From: JADKAV01 sp041393775
Lineage (GTDB): Bacteria > Actinomycetota > Actinomycetes > S36-B12 > UBA10799
Direction of reading: 5' to 3'
Assembly (NCBI GenBank): GCA_041393775.1
Contig: JAWKJM010000003.1
Span: forward strand, 62,001-126,000
Length of the DNA: 64,000 nucleotides
Position numbers and translations under genes: made by a program. The notes beneath the pieces are model-generated. The model was not told the DNA's origin. It saw nothing but the letters and a program-made list of their open reading frames with translations, and did no database searches. Of the stretch, positions 33,857 through 42,202 are shown piece by piece; the first letter of the stretch is position 1, and every line of letters begins with the position of its first letter.

Positions 33857-33886
33857 TGGACAGGTATATGCGCATACACGTATAGT
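33857..33886 (+). promoter_or_regulatory. sigma-70-type promoter with palindromic spacer
   Basis: TGGACA (33857-33862) and TATAGT (33881-33886) are 18 bp apart, five of six and close to consensus, respectively. The spacer holds the 10-bp palindrome TATGCGCATA (33867-33876), where a repressor or MerR-like activator could bind. It precedes the 43-residue gene by about 40 bp. Much AT-richer than its surroundings. Confidence 0.65.
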
Positions 33887-33924
33887 TGTCGGCAGGTACA
33901 GAAACTTCGAGGAGGTGAAAGAGC

Positions 33925-34056
33925 ATGTACGGACACAAAGGTGACCAGACCAGTAACCAGCTGAACATCAACAACAGCATCTACAAGGAACACCTGAATG
34001 CGGCTGTCAAGAGCAAGTCCGCGCTCGTTCCGGACTCGAAGGCTCCGCGTAAGTAG
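33925..34056 (+). CDS. small protein, 43 aa, unknown
   Basis: ATG 33925 is preceded by GGAGG (33911-33915) at ideal distance and by a strong promoter. The frame encodes MYGHKGDQTSNQLNINNSIY and continues to KAPRK, then TAG. The protein is polar, Asn/Gln/Lys-rich, without membrane helix or cysteine, and ends in a basic tail. A strong GC-rich hairpin follows 13 bp after the stop, so the gene has its own complete transcription unit. I do not recognise the family. It is too short for usual gene callers and probably overlooked. Confidence 0.75.
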   Translation: MYGHKGDQTSNQLNINNSIYKEHLNAAVKSKSALVPDSKAPRK

Positions 34057-34068
34057 CACCGAGACCAC

Positions 34069-34099
34069 ATGGACCCCCGGGGATTCCCCGGGGGTCCAT
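34069..34099 (+). terminator. strong GC hairpin after the 43-aa gene
   Basis: Perfect inverted repeat ATGGACCCCCGGGGA / TCCCCGGGGGTCCAT with a minimal centre, followed by TGCTGTCTTAC. The tail is only weakly T-rich, as is common for terminators in high-GC actinobacteria. Confidence 0.7.
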
Positions 34100-34117
34100 T
34101 GCTGTCTTACGGCCCCC

Positions 34118-34262
34118 GCCTCCATCTGCTGGCCGGGGCGAGCCGAAACCGGGCCAATCAGCCGGCAGATGGCGGCAGGGTCGTCCTCTTTGCACCTTAT
34201 GGAAGGATCTCGTCCTCCATCTGCTGGCCGCGCGGGTTGGTCTCGGCCAGCAGATGGAGGGC
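34118..34262. repeat. repeat family D, copy 2 (two tandem hairpins)
   Basis: Hairpin 1: GCCTCCATCTGCTGGCC (34118) with GCCGGCAGATGGCGGC (34161). Hairpin 2: CCTCCATCTGCTGGCC (34214) with GGCCAGCAGATGGAGG (34245), a perfect 16-bp stem. The spacer again holds TGCACCTTATG. It lies between the 43-aa gene and the convergent hydrolase gene. Confidence 0.88.
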
Positions 34263-34275
34263 CGAACCGGTTTCG

Positions 34276-35136
34276 CTAGTCGAGTTCCAGGGGCGCCGTC
34301 TCACGCGCGCCGGGCAGCGGCGGCCCCGACGCACAGGTGCGGTCCACCCAATCCAGCACGGTGTCCAGGACGGCCTGCCACTGACCGTCCAGCATCACGT
34401 CGTGGCCGCCCGGGACCCACACCGGCTCCACGCCGAGCGCAGCCGCACACCTGCGGACATCCGATGCCGCCACCAGCGTGTCCTGCTCGGCGCCCACGAC
34501 CATCAGCGGGGATCCGATCGGACCCAGACCTTCGGGGATGAGCATGGCGTACTGCGCCCACGGGGACTCCCGTCCGATCCGGCTGATGTAGTCGCGCCCC
34601 TGCTCGGCCGGTAGTTGTGCGAACAGGTCCTCCGGCTTGAACCGCAGTGTCCCGCCGAGCACCGCCCTCGTGAACGCCACGGGCCTGGTCCGCATCCCCT
34701 CGACCATCGTGCCGGGGATGCCACCCTCGGGGATCGCAGTGAGCAGGACCCCGGCCCGCGCGGGGTAGCGCTGCAGCACGCGTTGGGCGACCAGGGTGCC
34801 CAGCGAGTGCGCGACAAGGACCGGCGGCTCATCCAAGGAGGTCATCACCTGCAGCACGTCGTGGACGTAGTCGCGCACGGTCGTGCGGCCCAAGCGGGTC
34901 TGGCCGCCCGAGCCCCCGTGGCCGCGCAGCGACATCGCGTACGACGAATAGCCGCGTTCGGCCGCCGCCGCCTGCCAGTGCTCGGCGTAGCACCAGGCCC
35001 CGTGCCCGAGCCCGTGCAGGAACAACAGCGGCGGCCGGTCAGTACCTGGCACCTCGTGAGGCAGGACCTCGAGGTGCACCGGCTTGCTCGGCAAGGCCCA
35101 CTCGCGCCGACGCACCACCTTCGGCGAGCGCTTCAT
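34276..35136 (-). CDS. alpha/beta hydrolase
   Basis: 286 aa. Oxyanion motif LFLHGLGHGAWCY, nucleophile Ser in LVAHSLGTLV, acid Asp region VVGAEQDTLV and base His in PGGHDVMLDG: a complete serine-hydrolase triad. ATG 35136 (MKRSPKVV) overlaps the FMO stop by 4 bp (ATGA), so it is the second gene of an FMO-hydrolase pair. If the FMO makes an ester or lactone, this enzyme could cleave it. Substrate unknown. Confidence 0.87.
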   Translation of the reverse strand: MKRSPKVVRRREWALPSKPVHLEVLPHEVPGTDRPPLLFLHGLGHGAWCYAEHWQAAAAERGYSSYAMSLRGHGGSGGQTRLGRTTVRDYVHDVLQVMTSLDEPPVLVAHSLGTLVAQRVLQRYPARAGVLLTAIPEGGIPGTMVEGMRTRPVAFTRAVLGGTLRFKPEDLFAQLPAEQGRDYISRIGRESPWAQYAMLIPEGLGPIGSPLMVVGAEQDTLVAASDVRRCAAALGVEPVWVPGGHDVMLDGQWQAVLDTVLDWVDRTCASGPPLPGARETAPLELD

Positions 35137-36482
35137 GTGGCCACCTCCGAAAGGAAGTCTTCCAGGACTTCGAGGTAGTCCTGGTGGGCGATCTCGTAAT
35201 AGTGCCGGGTCGACTCCTTGTAGTGGGTGCCCCCGCTGAACCGCCGCTCCCGCTGCGCATTGATCCGATCGTGGATGGCCCGTGCCCGCTGCGGATCGCG
35301 CTGGGCCAGGGCGAGGAAATCCGCGATGGCCGTCCCCTGCCAATGCGCGATCGTCCACTGGCCAGAGTCGGGCTGGATGAGTCCGGACAGCCACAGGTTG
35401 GCGTACTTCGGGGAAGCCATCTGCAGCGCCAGGTGCGGGCGCCCTAGTGATGCGTCGAGCGCGTCCTGGTCCGCCAGGAACGGGAACACCGCGAGGTATC
35501 CGGTGGCGAACACGACCAGGTCCACGTCGGCCCGGCTTCCGTCCGCGAACACTGCCCCATCGGCGTCGAAGTGGTCGACGTCACGCGTGGGTGTGATGTC
35601 GCCGTGACCGACGTAGTAGACGAGTTGCTGGTTCACGATCGGGTGGGTCTCGAAGAACGCGTGGTCGGGCTTCTGCAGGCCGAAATCCTCGAACTTGCCC
35701 ATGGTGGTGCGCAGGGTCGCGGCGAACGCCAACCGACGCAAGGGTAGTGGCATCCGCGCGGCCAGCAGCAGGTCGGCGATCTGGTCCGACGGTTTGCCAA
35801 AGACGAACTTCGGGCTGTAGTAGTAGCCGCGGCGTGTGGAGTGGTAGGTCACGATCGCGTTCTGCGCCGCTTCCACCGCGATGTCGCAGCCGGTGTTGCC
35901 CGCTCCGACCACCAGCACCCGCCGGCCGCGGAGTTGATCGGCTCCCTTGTAGTCCGCGGAGTGCAGGATCTCACCGCCGAAGTCCGACAGGCCCGCGTAG
36001 TCCGGCAGCTTGGCACTCCAGTTGTGCCCGTTGGCGACCACGACCGCGTCGTACCGGATCATCCACTGTCGGCCCCCGCGTTCCACGGTCACGTCCCAGC
36101 GCGGCCCGAACGGGGTCTCCGGAGCATCCTGCGCGACCGCCACCCTCACCACGGACGTGCCGAACGAGATCCGCTCCCGCAGCCCGAAGTGATCGGCGTA
36201 CGCATCGAAGTACGCCTTTACCTGCCGATGGCTTGGGTAGTCGGGGTACGAGTCGGGCATCGGGAAGTCGGGGAACTGGGTGAACGGCTTGCTCGAGATC
36301 AGGTGGGTCGACTCATAGACCCTCGAGGTGGGACCACCGAAGTTCCAGTTCCCGCCCAGGTCGTCGGCACGATCGAAACCGTCGGCCGGGATCCCCGCCT
36401 GCAGCAGCGCCTTCAGCGCGGACAGACCATGCGGGCCGGCGCCGATCACGGCGGCGCACCCGGGTCGTTCGATGGCGTCCAT
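35133..36482 (-). CDS. flavin-containing monooxygenase
   Basis: 449 aa. FAD site GAGPHGLSALK, FMO fingerprint FGGEILHSADYKG, NADP site GAGNTGCDIAVEA and FATGYLAVFPFL. The order and spacing match the first FMO in the window (19756-21081), but they are not recent duplicates. First gene of a pair with an alpha/beta hydrolase. ATG 36482 is the first start before the FAD strand. Repeat A2 lies 36 bp upstream. Confidence 0.9.
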   Translation of the reverse strand: MDAIERPGCAAVIGAGPHGLSALKALLQAGIPADGFDRADDLGGNWNFGGPTSRVYESTHLISSKPFTQFPDFPMPDSYPDYPSHRQVKAYFDAYADHFGLRERISFGTSVVRVAVAQDAPETPFGPRWDVTVERGGRQWMIRYDAVVVANGHNWSAKLPDYAGLSDFGGEILHSADYKGADQLRGRRVLVVGAGNTGCDIAVEAAQNAIVTYHSTRRGYYYSPKFVFGKPSDQIADLLLAARMPLPLRRLAFAATLRTTMGKFEDFGLQKPDHAFFETHPIVNQQLVYYVGHGDITPTRDVDHFDADGAVFADGSRADVDLVVFATGYLAVFPFLADQDALDASLGRPHLALQMASPKYANLWLSGLIQPDSGQWTIAHWQGTAIADFLALAQRDPQRARAIHDRINAQRERRFSGGTHYKESTRHYYEIAHQDYLEVLEDFLSEVAT

Positions 36483-36517
36483 CCCCCGACGCTATTCGGT
36501 TGCCGGCGATTCAGTTT

Positions 36518-36597
36518 GCAAAATGATCACTCCCATCGGCGGCAGCGCGTGGGGGGCCCGGCGCCAGCGGCTGTGATCATTTTGCGAATTGCGTCAT
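36518..36597. repeat. repeat family A, copy 2
   Basis: GCAAAATGATC (36518-36528) and GATCATTTTGC (36575-36585), followed by GAATTGCGTCAT. The last bases contain the stop codon (36594-36596) of the minus-strand transporter pseudogene. Same 45-nt interior length as copy 1. Confidence 0.8.
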
Positions 36598-38139
36598 TCC
36601 AAGCTCGCCACCACCGCCAGGATGAGGCTGGACACGACGAACAACGCCACGAGCAGCGGCCACACGAATCGCAGGTACTTGTCATAGCCCACCTTTGCGA
36701 TGGCCAGGCCACCCACGACGACCACGCTGGTCCGCGACCACAGCAGCGTGAGGCCGTGGCCGGTGATCCACGCGGTGATCGTGGTGGGGCGGGAGACGCC
36801 GGCGAAATCCGCCAGTGGCGACAGCAATGGCATGGCCGGTGCCCCGTGCCCGGAACTCGACGGGATCAGGAACGCCAGCGGGATGTTGATGATCACGGTC
36901 ACGATCGCGAACACCCCGGCGGAGGCCCCCGAGACCAGCTGCTCCATCGAGTTGAGGATGGTGTCCAGGGTCTGGTCATGATCACGACACCCCGCCGGCC
37001 AGCAGCACGATCATGGCCGGCCCGATCATGTCCGCAGCGCCGACACCGATCAGTCGCACGAGCTCCTTCTCCGGCATGCGGGCGACCACCCCGACCAGCA
37101 CCGAGGCGATGATGAACAGCATCGCCAACTGCGGGAACCACCAGTCGAGTTCGAACCAATACGGAGCCGTCTGGGTCTCGTGGGTGAGGTAGTAGTCGGC
37201 CGGGCCGGTCGAGGAGCCGAAGATTGACGACCAGGGGATGACCGAGAAGATCATCAGGGCGAACGCGAAGACGGTGATCGCGAGGACCCACTTCTGGGTG
37301 CCCGTCAGCGTGTGGCTCACCGCTGGATCCTCGACGTCCTCGGCCATCTTGTCCGTGGTGCTCTCGTCCTCGGGCACTTCCCAGCCGACCAGCGACGCAT
37401 CCGGGTTCCGGCGCACCTTGCCCGCGTAACGCACTACCCAGGCCACGGCCATGGCGGTGAGCACCACCCACATGATCATGCGCAGGCCCAACCCCTCGCC
37501 GATCGAGACACCGGCCTCACCAGCGGCGACACCGATCGAGAACGGGTTCACCGTGGCAGCCATCACCCCGATCAGTGCCCCCAGGATGATCATGGACGCT
37601 GTCACGAGCCGGTCGTAGCCCAACGCTGCCATCAACGGGATGAACAACGCGTAGAAACCCAGCGTCTCGACCGAGAAGCCCATCGTCGACCCGAGCAGGG
37701 AGAACAAAACCATCACCGACGCGATCAGCAACCAGCCCTTGCTCTTCAGCCGGTTGGCAAGCCCGGCCACCGCGACATCGAGGGCCCGGGTGGAGAAGCT
37801 CACCGAGATGAACGCCCCGATCGCCATGATGAAAACGATGACCCCGATCTGGCCGAAGACGAACCCGATCGTCTCGGTGTCCACGAAGTCGGTCTCCGGG
37901 TTGAGCAACCCGTAGATGCCGTTGACCGGGGCCAGTATCAACTGCTGGAAGTACGCCCAGCCCTCCAGCGGCGACGGAACCTGCTCGAACGTGCCGGGGA
38001 TGGGGGCGCCGTCCGCGTCGAGCTGGTAGCGCCCGGACGGCAGGAAGATCGCCCCGACCCACACCAGTACCGTGACTATCGCCAGCGTGGTGACCGCCGA
38101 AGGGAACTGGAACTTCTTCTTCGTGGCGGTGTCGCTCAC
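36594..38139 (-). pseudogene. YfcC/DcuC-type transporter, frameshifted
   Basis: Two frames cover one transporter. The first (38139 to 36982, GTG start MSDTATKKKFQFP) holds about ten helices up to the LLAGGVS segment and then hits TGA at 36984-36982. The second, from about 36990 down to 36594, continues with QTLDTILNSMEQLVSGASAG and PLAFLIPSSSGHG, the conserved end of YfcC-family carboxylate/amino-acid carriers. In relatives ARGxSVIM continues into this part in one frame; here about 8 nt are missing at a TGATCATGA palindrome. It could be a real mutation or an assembly error. Confidence 0.8.
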
Positions 38140-38219
38140 AGGCGGAAAGTACTGCTCCCGGCGGTTGCATCGCTTGCCAGGAATCCTTGCTGGGTCAACG
38201 CGCACTAACCTGAATTTCC

Positions 38220-38708
38220 ATGCTCGGATTCATGCTCGGCGACATCACGACGATCGCGGTCGACGCCGTCGTCAACGCCGCGAACGAAAACCTGTCCGAC
38301 GGCGCCGGTGTCAACGGGGCGATCCATCGGGCGGCCGGTCCGCGACTGCCCGCGGCCTGCCGCGCCGTTGCCCCGTGCCCCACCGGCGAGGCACGGATCA
38401 CGCCGGGCTTCGACCTGCCGGCACGCTTCATCATCCACACCGTCGGCCCGGTCTGGCACGGGGGTGGTCGGGGCGAGCCAGAGTTGCTCGCCTCGGCCTA
38501 CCGAAAGTCCATCGAGGTGGCCGCCGAGAACGAACTCGCAACGGTGGCGTTCCCCGCCATCAGTTGCGGCATCTTCGGCTACCCAGTCCCGCAAGCCGCC
38601 CGGATCGCGGTGCAGACGGTTCGTGCGGCCATCCCGGGAACGTCGGTCGAGGAGGTCACGTTCGTGCTGTTCAGCGGCGACCTTCTGCAGGCGTTCGAGT
38701 CAGCCTGA
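38220..38708 (+). CDS. macrodomain protein (O-acetyl-ADP-ribose deacetylase-like)
   Basis: 162 aa, a single macro domain. GDITTIAVDAVVNAANENL followed by GAGVNGAIHRAAG is the MacroD-type ADP-ribose-binding and catalytic loop (Asn-Asn-x-x-Leu...Gly-Gly-Val), and PAISCGIFGYP is the second loop. Such enzymes remove ADP-ribose from proteins or deacetylate O-acetyl-ADP-ribose. It stands alone, divergent from the transporter pseudogene; ATG 38220 is the first start and leaves about 80 bp for a promoter. Confidence 0.93.
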   Translation: MLGFMLGDITTIAVDAVVNAANENLSDGAGVNGAIHRAAGPRLPAACRAVAPCPTGEARITPGFDLPARFIIHTVGPVWHGGGRGEPELLASAYRKSIEVAAENELATVAFPAISCGIFGYPVPQAARIAVQTVRAAIPGTSVEEVTFVLFSGDLLQAFESA

Positions 38709-38719
38709 GTCGACGACCA

Positions 38720-39550
38720 TCACGTGTTGTCGCCGGAACCGTTCTCCACGGGCATCTTGTCGATGTAGCCGACGCCCTCGGCGTACTTGCTCTTCACGAT
38801 GGAGAACTCGTCGGCACGCCGGTTGCGGGCATTCTGCTTGGACTGCGTGTACAACTCGCGCAGACGGGTCTGCAGGTTCTGAATGCGTGAAGTGGCCTGC
38901 TCCTTCACCCGCTCGATCCGTTGCGAGTAGTTCTCGCGGGCATTGTCCACCTGGTCGTCGTACTTGTTGTTCGCCACCCGCAGGTCGTTACGCTGCTCCT
39001 GGTTGAGCGTGCGGAGCTGCTCCTGGATCGCGGAGATCTCCTCCCTCAGATTCTGACGGACGACCTGGTTCTTCGCTTTGATCAACTTCTTGCGGGCCTT
39101 GGCCAACCGCTTGTCCAGCTTCTGCTCCTTGGCCGAGTAGTTGCTGTTGATCCGCGCGGTCGCCGCCCGGCGGTCGGCCGCGATGGCGTTCAGGCGGGCC
39201 CGCAGCGCGGACTTCAGTTGCGCGACCTGCCGGTTGCGCTTCTGCTTCAGCGTGATCACCTTGGCCTTGCGGCCGGCCCGGCGGTCCTTGGCCTTGTCGA
39301 GCTGCGTTTGGTAGTTCTGGCGCACCTTGAGGCTGGCCCGGGCGCGCTTCTGGGACAGTTCGCTGCGGTACTTGTTGATCTGCGCAGGGGTCTGCTCCTG
39401 GTTCTTCTTCGCGTCGAGTTGCGCGACGTAGGCCTTGAGCGCCTGATACTGCTTCGTGCTCCTGATACTCGGCGTCCCGGCGTTCGCGGGCGCCGAGGAG
39501 ATGACCAGCGCCGGCAGCACCAGGAGAGAGACGATCCATCGAATCTTCAT
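38720..39550 (-). CDS. secreted coiled-coil protein
   Basis: 276 aa. Signal peptide (MKIRWIVSLLVLPALVISSAPANAG, about 24 residues; cleavage after ANA) and then almost continuous charged heptads (about 30-255) rich in Lys, Arg, Gln and Ala: a long extracytoplasmic coiled coil. No enzymatic motif. Possibly a cell-wall or envelope-associated structural protein. A TAGTTT box lies just before the ATG and no ribosome binding site is seen, so the transcript may be leaderless. Confidence 0.75.
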   Translation of the reverse strand: MKIRWIVSLLVLPALVISSAPANAGTPSIRSTKQYQALKAYVAQLDAKKNQEQTPAQINKYRSELSQKRARASLKVRQNYQTQLDKAKDRRAGRKAKVITLKQKRNRQVAQLKSALRARLNAIAADRRAATARINSNYSAKEQKLDKRLAKARKKLIKAKNQVVRQNLREEISAIQEQLRTLNQEQRNDLRVANNKYDDQVDNARENYSQRIERVKEQATSRIQNLQTRLRELYTQSKQNARNRRADEFSIVKSKYAEGVGYIDKMPVENGSGDNT

Positions 39551-39641
39551 GGCTGAAAACTAGCCGCGCGCGGTGGCCAATGCTTGCCGGGGGGCCGCAT
39601 CGGCGTCGGGCCCCGTTGCTGCCTTCGACCACCGTGGCCGC

Positions 39642-39696
39642 GAGGTTAGAGAACACACGCGTGGTACCTCTAACCTCGTGGACGTTCTCTAACCTC
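39642..39696. repeat. element G: three-arm inverted repeat
   Basis: GAGGTTAGAGAAC (39642-39654) pairs perfectly with GTTCTCTAACCTC (39684-39696), and an extra right-hand half CTCTAACCTC lies between (39668-39677). It is at the 3' side of the minus-strand YceI gene. Only one copy in the window; the style resembles families A-E. Confidence 0.65.
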
Positions 39697-39729
39697 GTCG
39701 GCGCCAGTGAGGGTCTGCCGGGAACGCAC

Positions 39730-40272
39730 TCACTGGAGAGGTACCTCGACTGCGAGTTCGACCACGACCTCGTCGGCGACCTTCAACTGACCGAGCATCA
39801 GCGAGTACGCCTTGACGCCGAAGTCCGACTGCCGGACCGGGATCGAGGCGGTGGCACGACCATCGACGATCGTGACCGTGGCCGTCAGCGGCGCCGCGAC
39901 GGCATGGATCGTGAGTTCGCCGACCACCGTGACCTGATCGCCGGTCACGCTCAGTGCGCTGGACTTGAAGACGACCTCCGGATGCGCGGCCGAGTCGAGC
40001 GTCTTGGCGGCGTTGCGCTTGATCACCTGCTTGTCGATCGCGGTCAACGGGGTGAGCCCGCCCGTGCCGGAGACCACCGTGAGGCTGGTCAGAGCCGCCC
40101 GGAAGACCACCGCCGTGGGCTTCCTGCGCGCCATTGTCACCGACGCCGACCAGTCCTCCACCGCGATGACGAGCCGGTGACCCATGCGCGCCGCGGACCC
40201 GGTCACGTCGGTGTGAATCGTCACCGATCCCTCGCGCAACTCCACACCTGCAGGGTAGGCCCACAGACCCAC
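39730..40272 (-). CDS. YceI family protein
   Basis: 180 aa. Beta-rich lipocalin-like YceI features: GSVTIHTDVTGSAARMGHRL near the N-terminus, FRAALTSLTV, HPEVVFKS and GELTIHAVAAPLTATVTI (quoted in part: GELTIHAVAAPL). The family binds isoprenoid or polyprenyl lipids; members are often periplasmic, but no signal peptide is seen here. The GTG at 40272 (VGLWAYPAG) is chosen because the longer frame runs into the regulator's operator and promoter. Divergent from the sulfide-oxidation operon. Confidence 0.8.
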   Translation of the reverse strand: MGLWAYPAGVELREGSVTIHTDVTGSAARMGHRLVIAVEDWSASVTMARRKPTAVVFRAALTSLTVVSGTGGLTPLTAIDKQVIKRNAAKTLDSAAHPEVVFKSSALSVTGDQVTVVGELTIHAVAAPLTATVTIVDGRATASIPVRQSDFGVKAYSLMLGQLKVADEVVVELAVEVPLQ

Positions 40273-40281
40273 CTGTGCAAT

Positions 40282-40348
40282 CTCCGCATGTGCGGCGTAT
40301 GATGCATTGTGTGCAGACAATGCAGACCCAAGAGGGCACAATGCGGAG
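40282..40348. promoter_or_regulatory. nested palindromic operator and -10 box of the sulfide operon
   Basis: Inner inverted repeat TGCATTGT-N6-ACAATGCA (40303-40324) inside outer arms CTCCGCATGTGC (40282-40293) and GCACAATGCGGAG (40336-40348), nearly concentric. A TATGAT -10-like box (40298-40303) abuts the inner arm, so a bound protein would cover the transcription start. The outer right arm overlaps the regulator's ATG (40341). Probable autoregulatory site for the gene that follows. Confidence 0.7.
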
Positions 40349-40970
40349 TCTGCTCAGTGCGCGACAAGTACAGGACGTTCTTCACATCGACCGGTCCACG
40401 GTCTACCGAATGGCCGAGGACGGCCGGCTGCCCGCGATCCGGGTGGGCAAGCAGTGGCGGTTCCCCGCCGAGGACATCTACGCACTGGTCTCCGGCGCAC
40501 CGCCGGTGGTCAACACCTCCCCGCTGGATCCGACAGTGGCGGCGGCCATGGCCGACCTGGCCGGCGACCTGCTCGGTGTGATGGTCCTGGTCACCGACAT
40601 GGACGGGCACCCGGTCACTCCTATCGCCAACCCCTGCGGCTGGATGAAAGAGCACGCCGACGAACCCGAGGTGCTCGAGACCTGCATCGCCGAATGGCAG
40701 GACCTTGCCGAGGATCACACCTTCGAACCGCACTTCCAGCCCGGCGAGTTCGGTTTCGAGTGCGCCCGCGCGTTCGTGCGCTCGGGCCGCGAACTGGTCG
40801 GAATGGTGATGGTCGGCGGGATCAGCCCTGCCGGCCAGCAACGCCCGGGCCTGTACCAACTCGACGCGAAGGGACGCCGCCGTGTTCTCGACGCGCTGCC
40901 CCGGATCGCCGCTGCCCTGTCCCGAACCGCGTCCGGAAACACCGGCGCACAGAAAGAGGAGAAACGATGA
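40341..40970 (+). CDS. excisionase-type HTH regulator with PocR-like sensory domain
   Basis: 209 aa. Residues 1-50 are an excisionase-type winged helix (SARQVQDVLHIDRSTVYRMAEDG, WRFPAEDI). Residues about 65-195 match the PocR sensory domain: VLVTDMDGHPVTPIANPCGW, then LETCIAEW and ECARAFVRSG. Three cysteines are placed where PocR-like domains bind ligands or metal. ATG 40341 has GAGGG 7 nt upstream. The stop overlaps the SQR start (ATGA), so it is cotranscribed with sqr and its nested palindrome suggests autoregulation. Likely senses a sulfur species, by context. Confidence 0.85.
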   Translation: MRSLLSARQVQDVLHIDRSTVYRMAEDGRLPAIRVGKQWRFPAEDIYALVSGAPPVVNTSPLDPTVAAAMADLAGDLLGVMVLVTDMDGHPVTPIANPCGWMKEHADEPEVLETCIAEWQDLAEDHTFEPHFQPGEFGFECARAFVRSGRELVGMVMVGGISPAGQQRPGLYQLDAKGRRRVLDALPRIAAALSRTASGNTGAQKEEKR

Positions 40971-42202
40971 AGAGGCTCTTGATCCTCGGCGCCGGCACCG
41001 CCGGAACCATGGCCGCGAACAAGATGCGCCCGCTGCTGCCGCGCGACGAGTGGACGATAACCATCGTCGATCAGCACGACACCCACTTCTACCAGCCGGG
41101 TTACCTGTTCATCCCGTTCGGCATCTACCGGCCCGACGAGGTCACCAAGCCGACCAAACGCTTCATCCCCTCGGGCGTGGACCTGATCCAGGCCGGGATC
41201 GACAAGGTCGAGCCCGAGGAGAACAAGGTCCTGCTCGAGGACGGCACCGAGTTGCCCTACGACTACCTGATCATCGCGACCGGGACCACGCCCCGGCCCG
41301 ACGAGACCCCCGGCATGGCCGATGACATGGGCGGCGACGTCCACGAGTTCTACACCTACGAGGGTGCGACCCGGCTCGCGGAGAAACTGCGCACATGGGA
41401 GGGCGGCAAACTGGTCGTCCACGTGACCGAGATGCCGATCAAGTGCCCGGTCGCGCCGCTGGAATTCACGTTCCTCGCCGAGGCGTTCTTCGACGAGCAG
41501 GGCATCCGGGACAAGGTCGACATCACCTACGTGACGCCGCTGGAGGGCGCCTTCACCAAGCCGGTGTCCTCGAAGTACCTCGGCGACATGCTGGAGAAGC
41601 GCCACATCGGCCTCGAGCCCGACTTCATGATCGAATCGGTCGACGCCGAGGGCAAGAAGATCGTGTCCTTCGACGAGCGGGAGATCCCGTTCGACCTGCT
41701 GGTGACGATTCCGCTGAACATGGGCGCCGACTACATCGCCCGGTCGGGTCTCGGCGACGACCTGAACTACGTGCCCGTGGACCAGGAGACCCTGCTGTCC
41801 AAGGCACACGACAACATCTTCGCCGTCGGGGACGCCTCGGACATCCCGGCGTCCAAGGCGGGATCGGTCGCGCACTTCGCGATGGATCTGTTCCCGGCGA
41901 ACTTCCTGCGCCACATCCAGGGTCTGAAGATGACCGAACCCTTCGACGGCCACGCCAACTGCTTCATCGAGACGGGGCACGGCAAGGGTCTGCTGATCGA
42001 CTTCAACTACGAGACCGAGCCGCTGCCGGGCAAGTACCCGCTGCCGGGGGTCGGACCGTTCTCGCTGCTCAAGGAGACAGAGATCAACCACTGGGGCAAG
42101 GTGATGTTCCGGTGGATGTACTGGAACATCCTGCTGCCGGGTAAGGAACTGCCACTGCCCGCGCTGATGTCGATGGCCGGCAAGGAGACGGAGGACCTCT
42201 GA
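40967..42202 (+). CDS. sqr: sulfide:quinone oxidoreductase family flavoprotein
   Basis: 411 aa. FAD site GAGTAGTMAANKM, second motif IIATGTTPRPD, and GDASDIPASKAGSVAHF near the C-terminal FAD contact. Two cysteines remain at the expected catalytic positions: Cys160 in IKCPVAPLEF and Cys332 in NCFIETGHGKG. SQR oxidises sulfide to polysulfide and passes electrons to the membrane quinone pool; a flavocytochrome-c-like use is less likely as no cytochrome is near. RBS GAGGAG. Overlaps both neighbours by 1-4 bp in the operon regulator, sqr, DUF1641, tusE-like, dsrE-like. Confidence 0.92.
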   Translation: MKRLLILGAGTAGTMAANKMRPLLPRDEWTITIVDQHDTHFYQPGYLFIPFGIYRPDEVTKPTKRFIPSGVDLIQAGIDKVEPEENKVLLEDGTELPYDYLIIATGTTPRPDETPGMADDMGGDVHEFYTYEGATRLAEKLRTWEGGKLVVHVTEMPIKCPVAPLEFTFLAEAFFDEQGIRDKVDITYVTPLEGAFTKPVSSKYLGDMLEKRHIGLEPDFMIESVDAEGKKIVSFDEREIPFDLLVTIPLNMGADYIARSGLGDDLNYVPVDQETLLSKAHDNIFAVGDASDIPASKAGSVAHFAMDLFPANFLRHIQGLKMTEPFDGHANCFIETGHGKGLLIDFNYETEPLPGKYPLPGVGPFSLLKETEINHWGKVMFRWMYWNILLPGKELPLPALMSMAGKETEDL

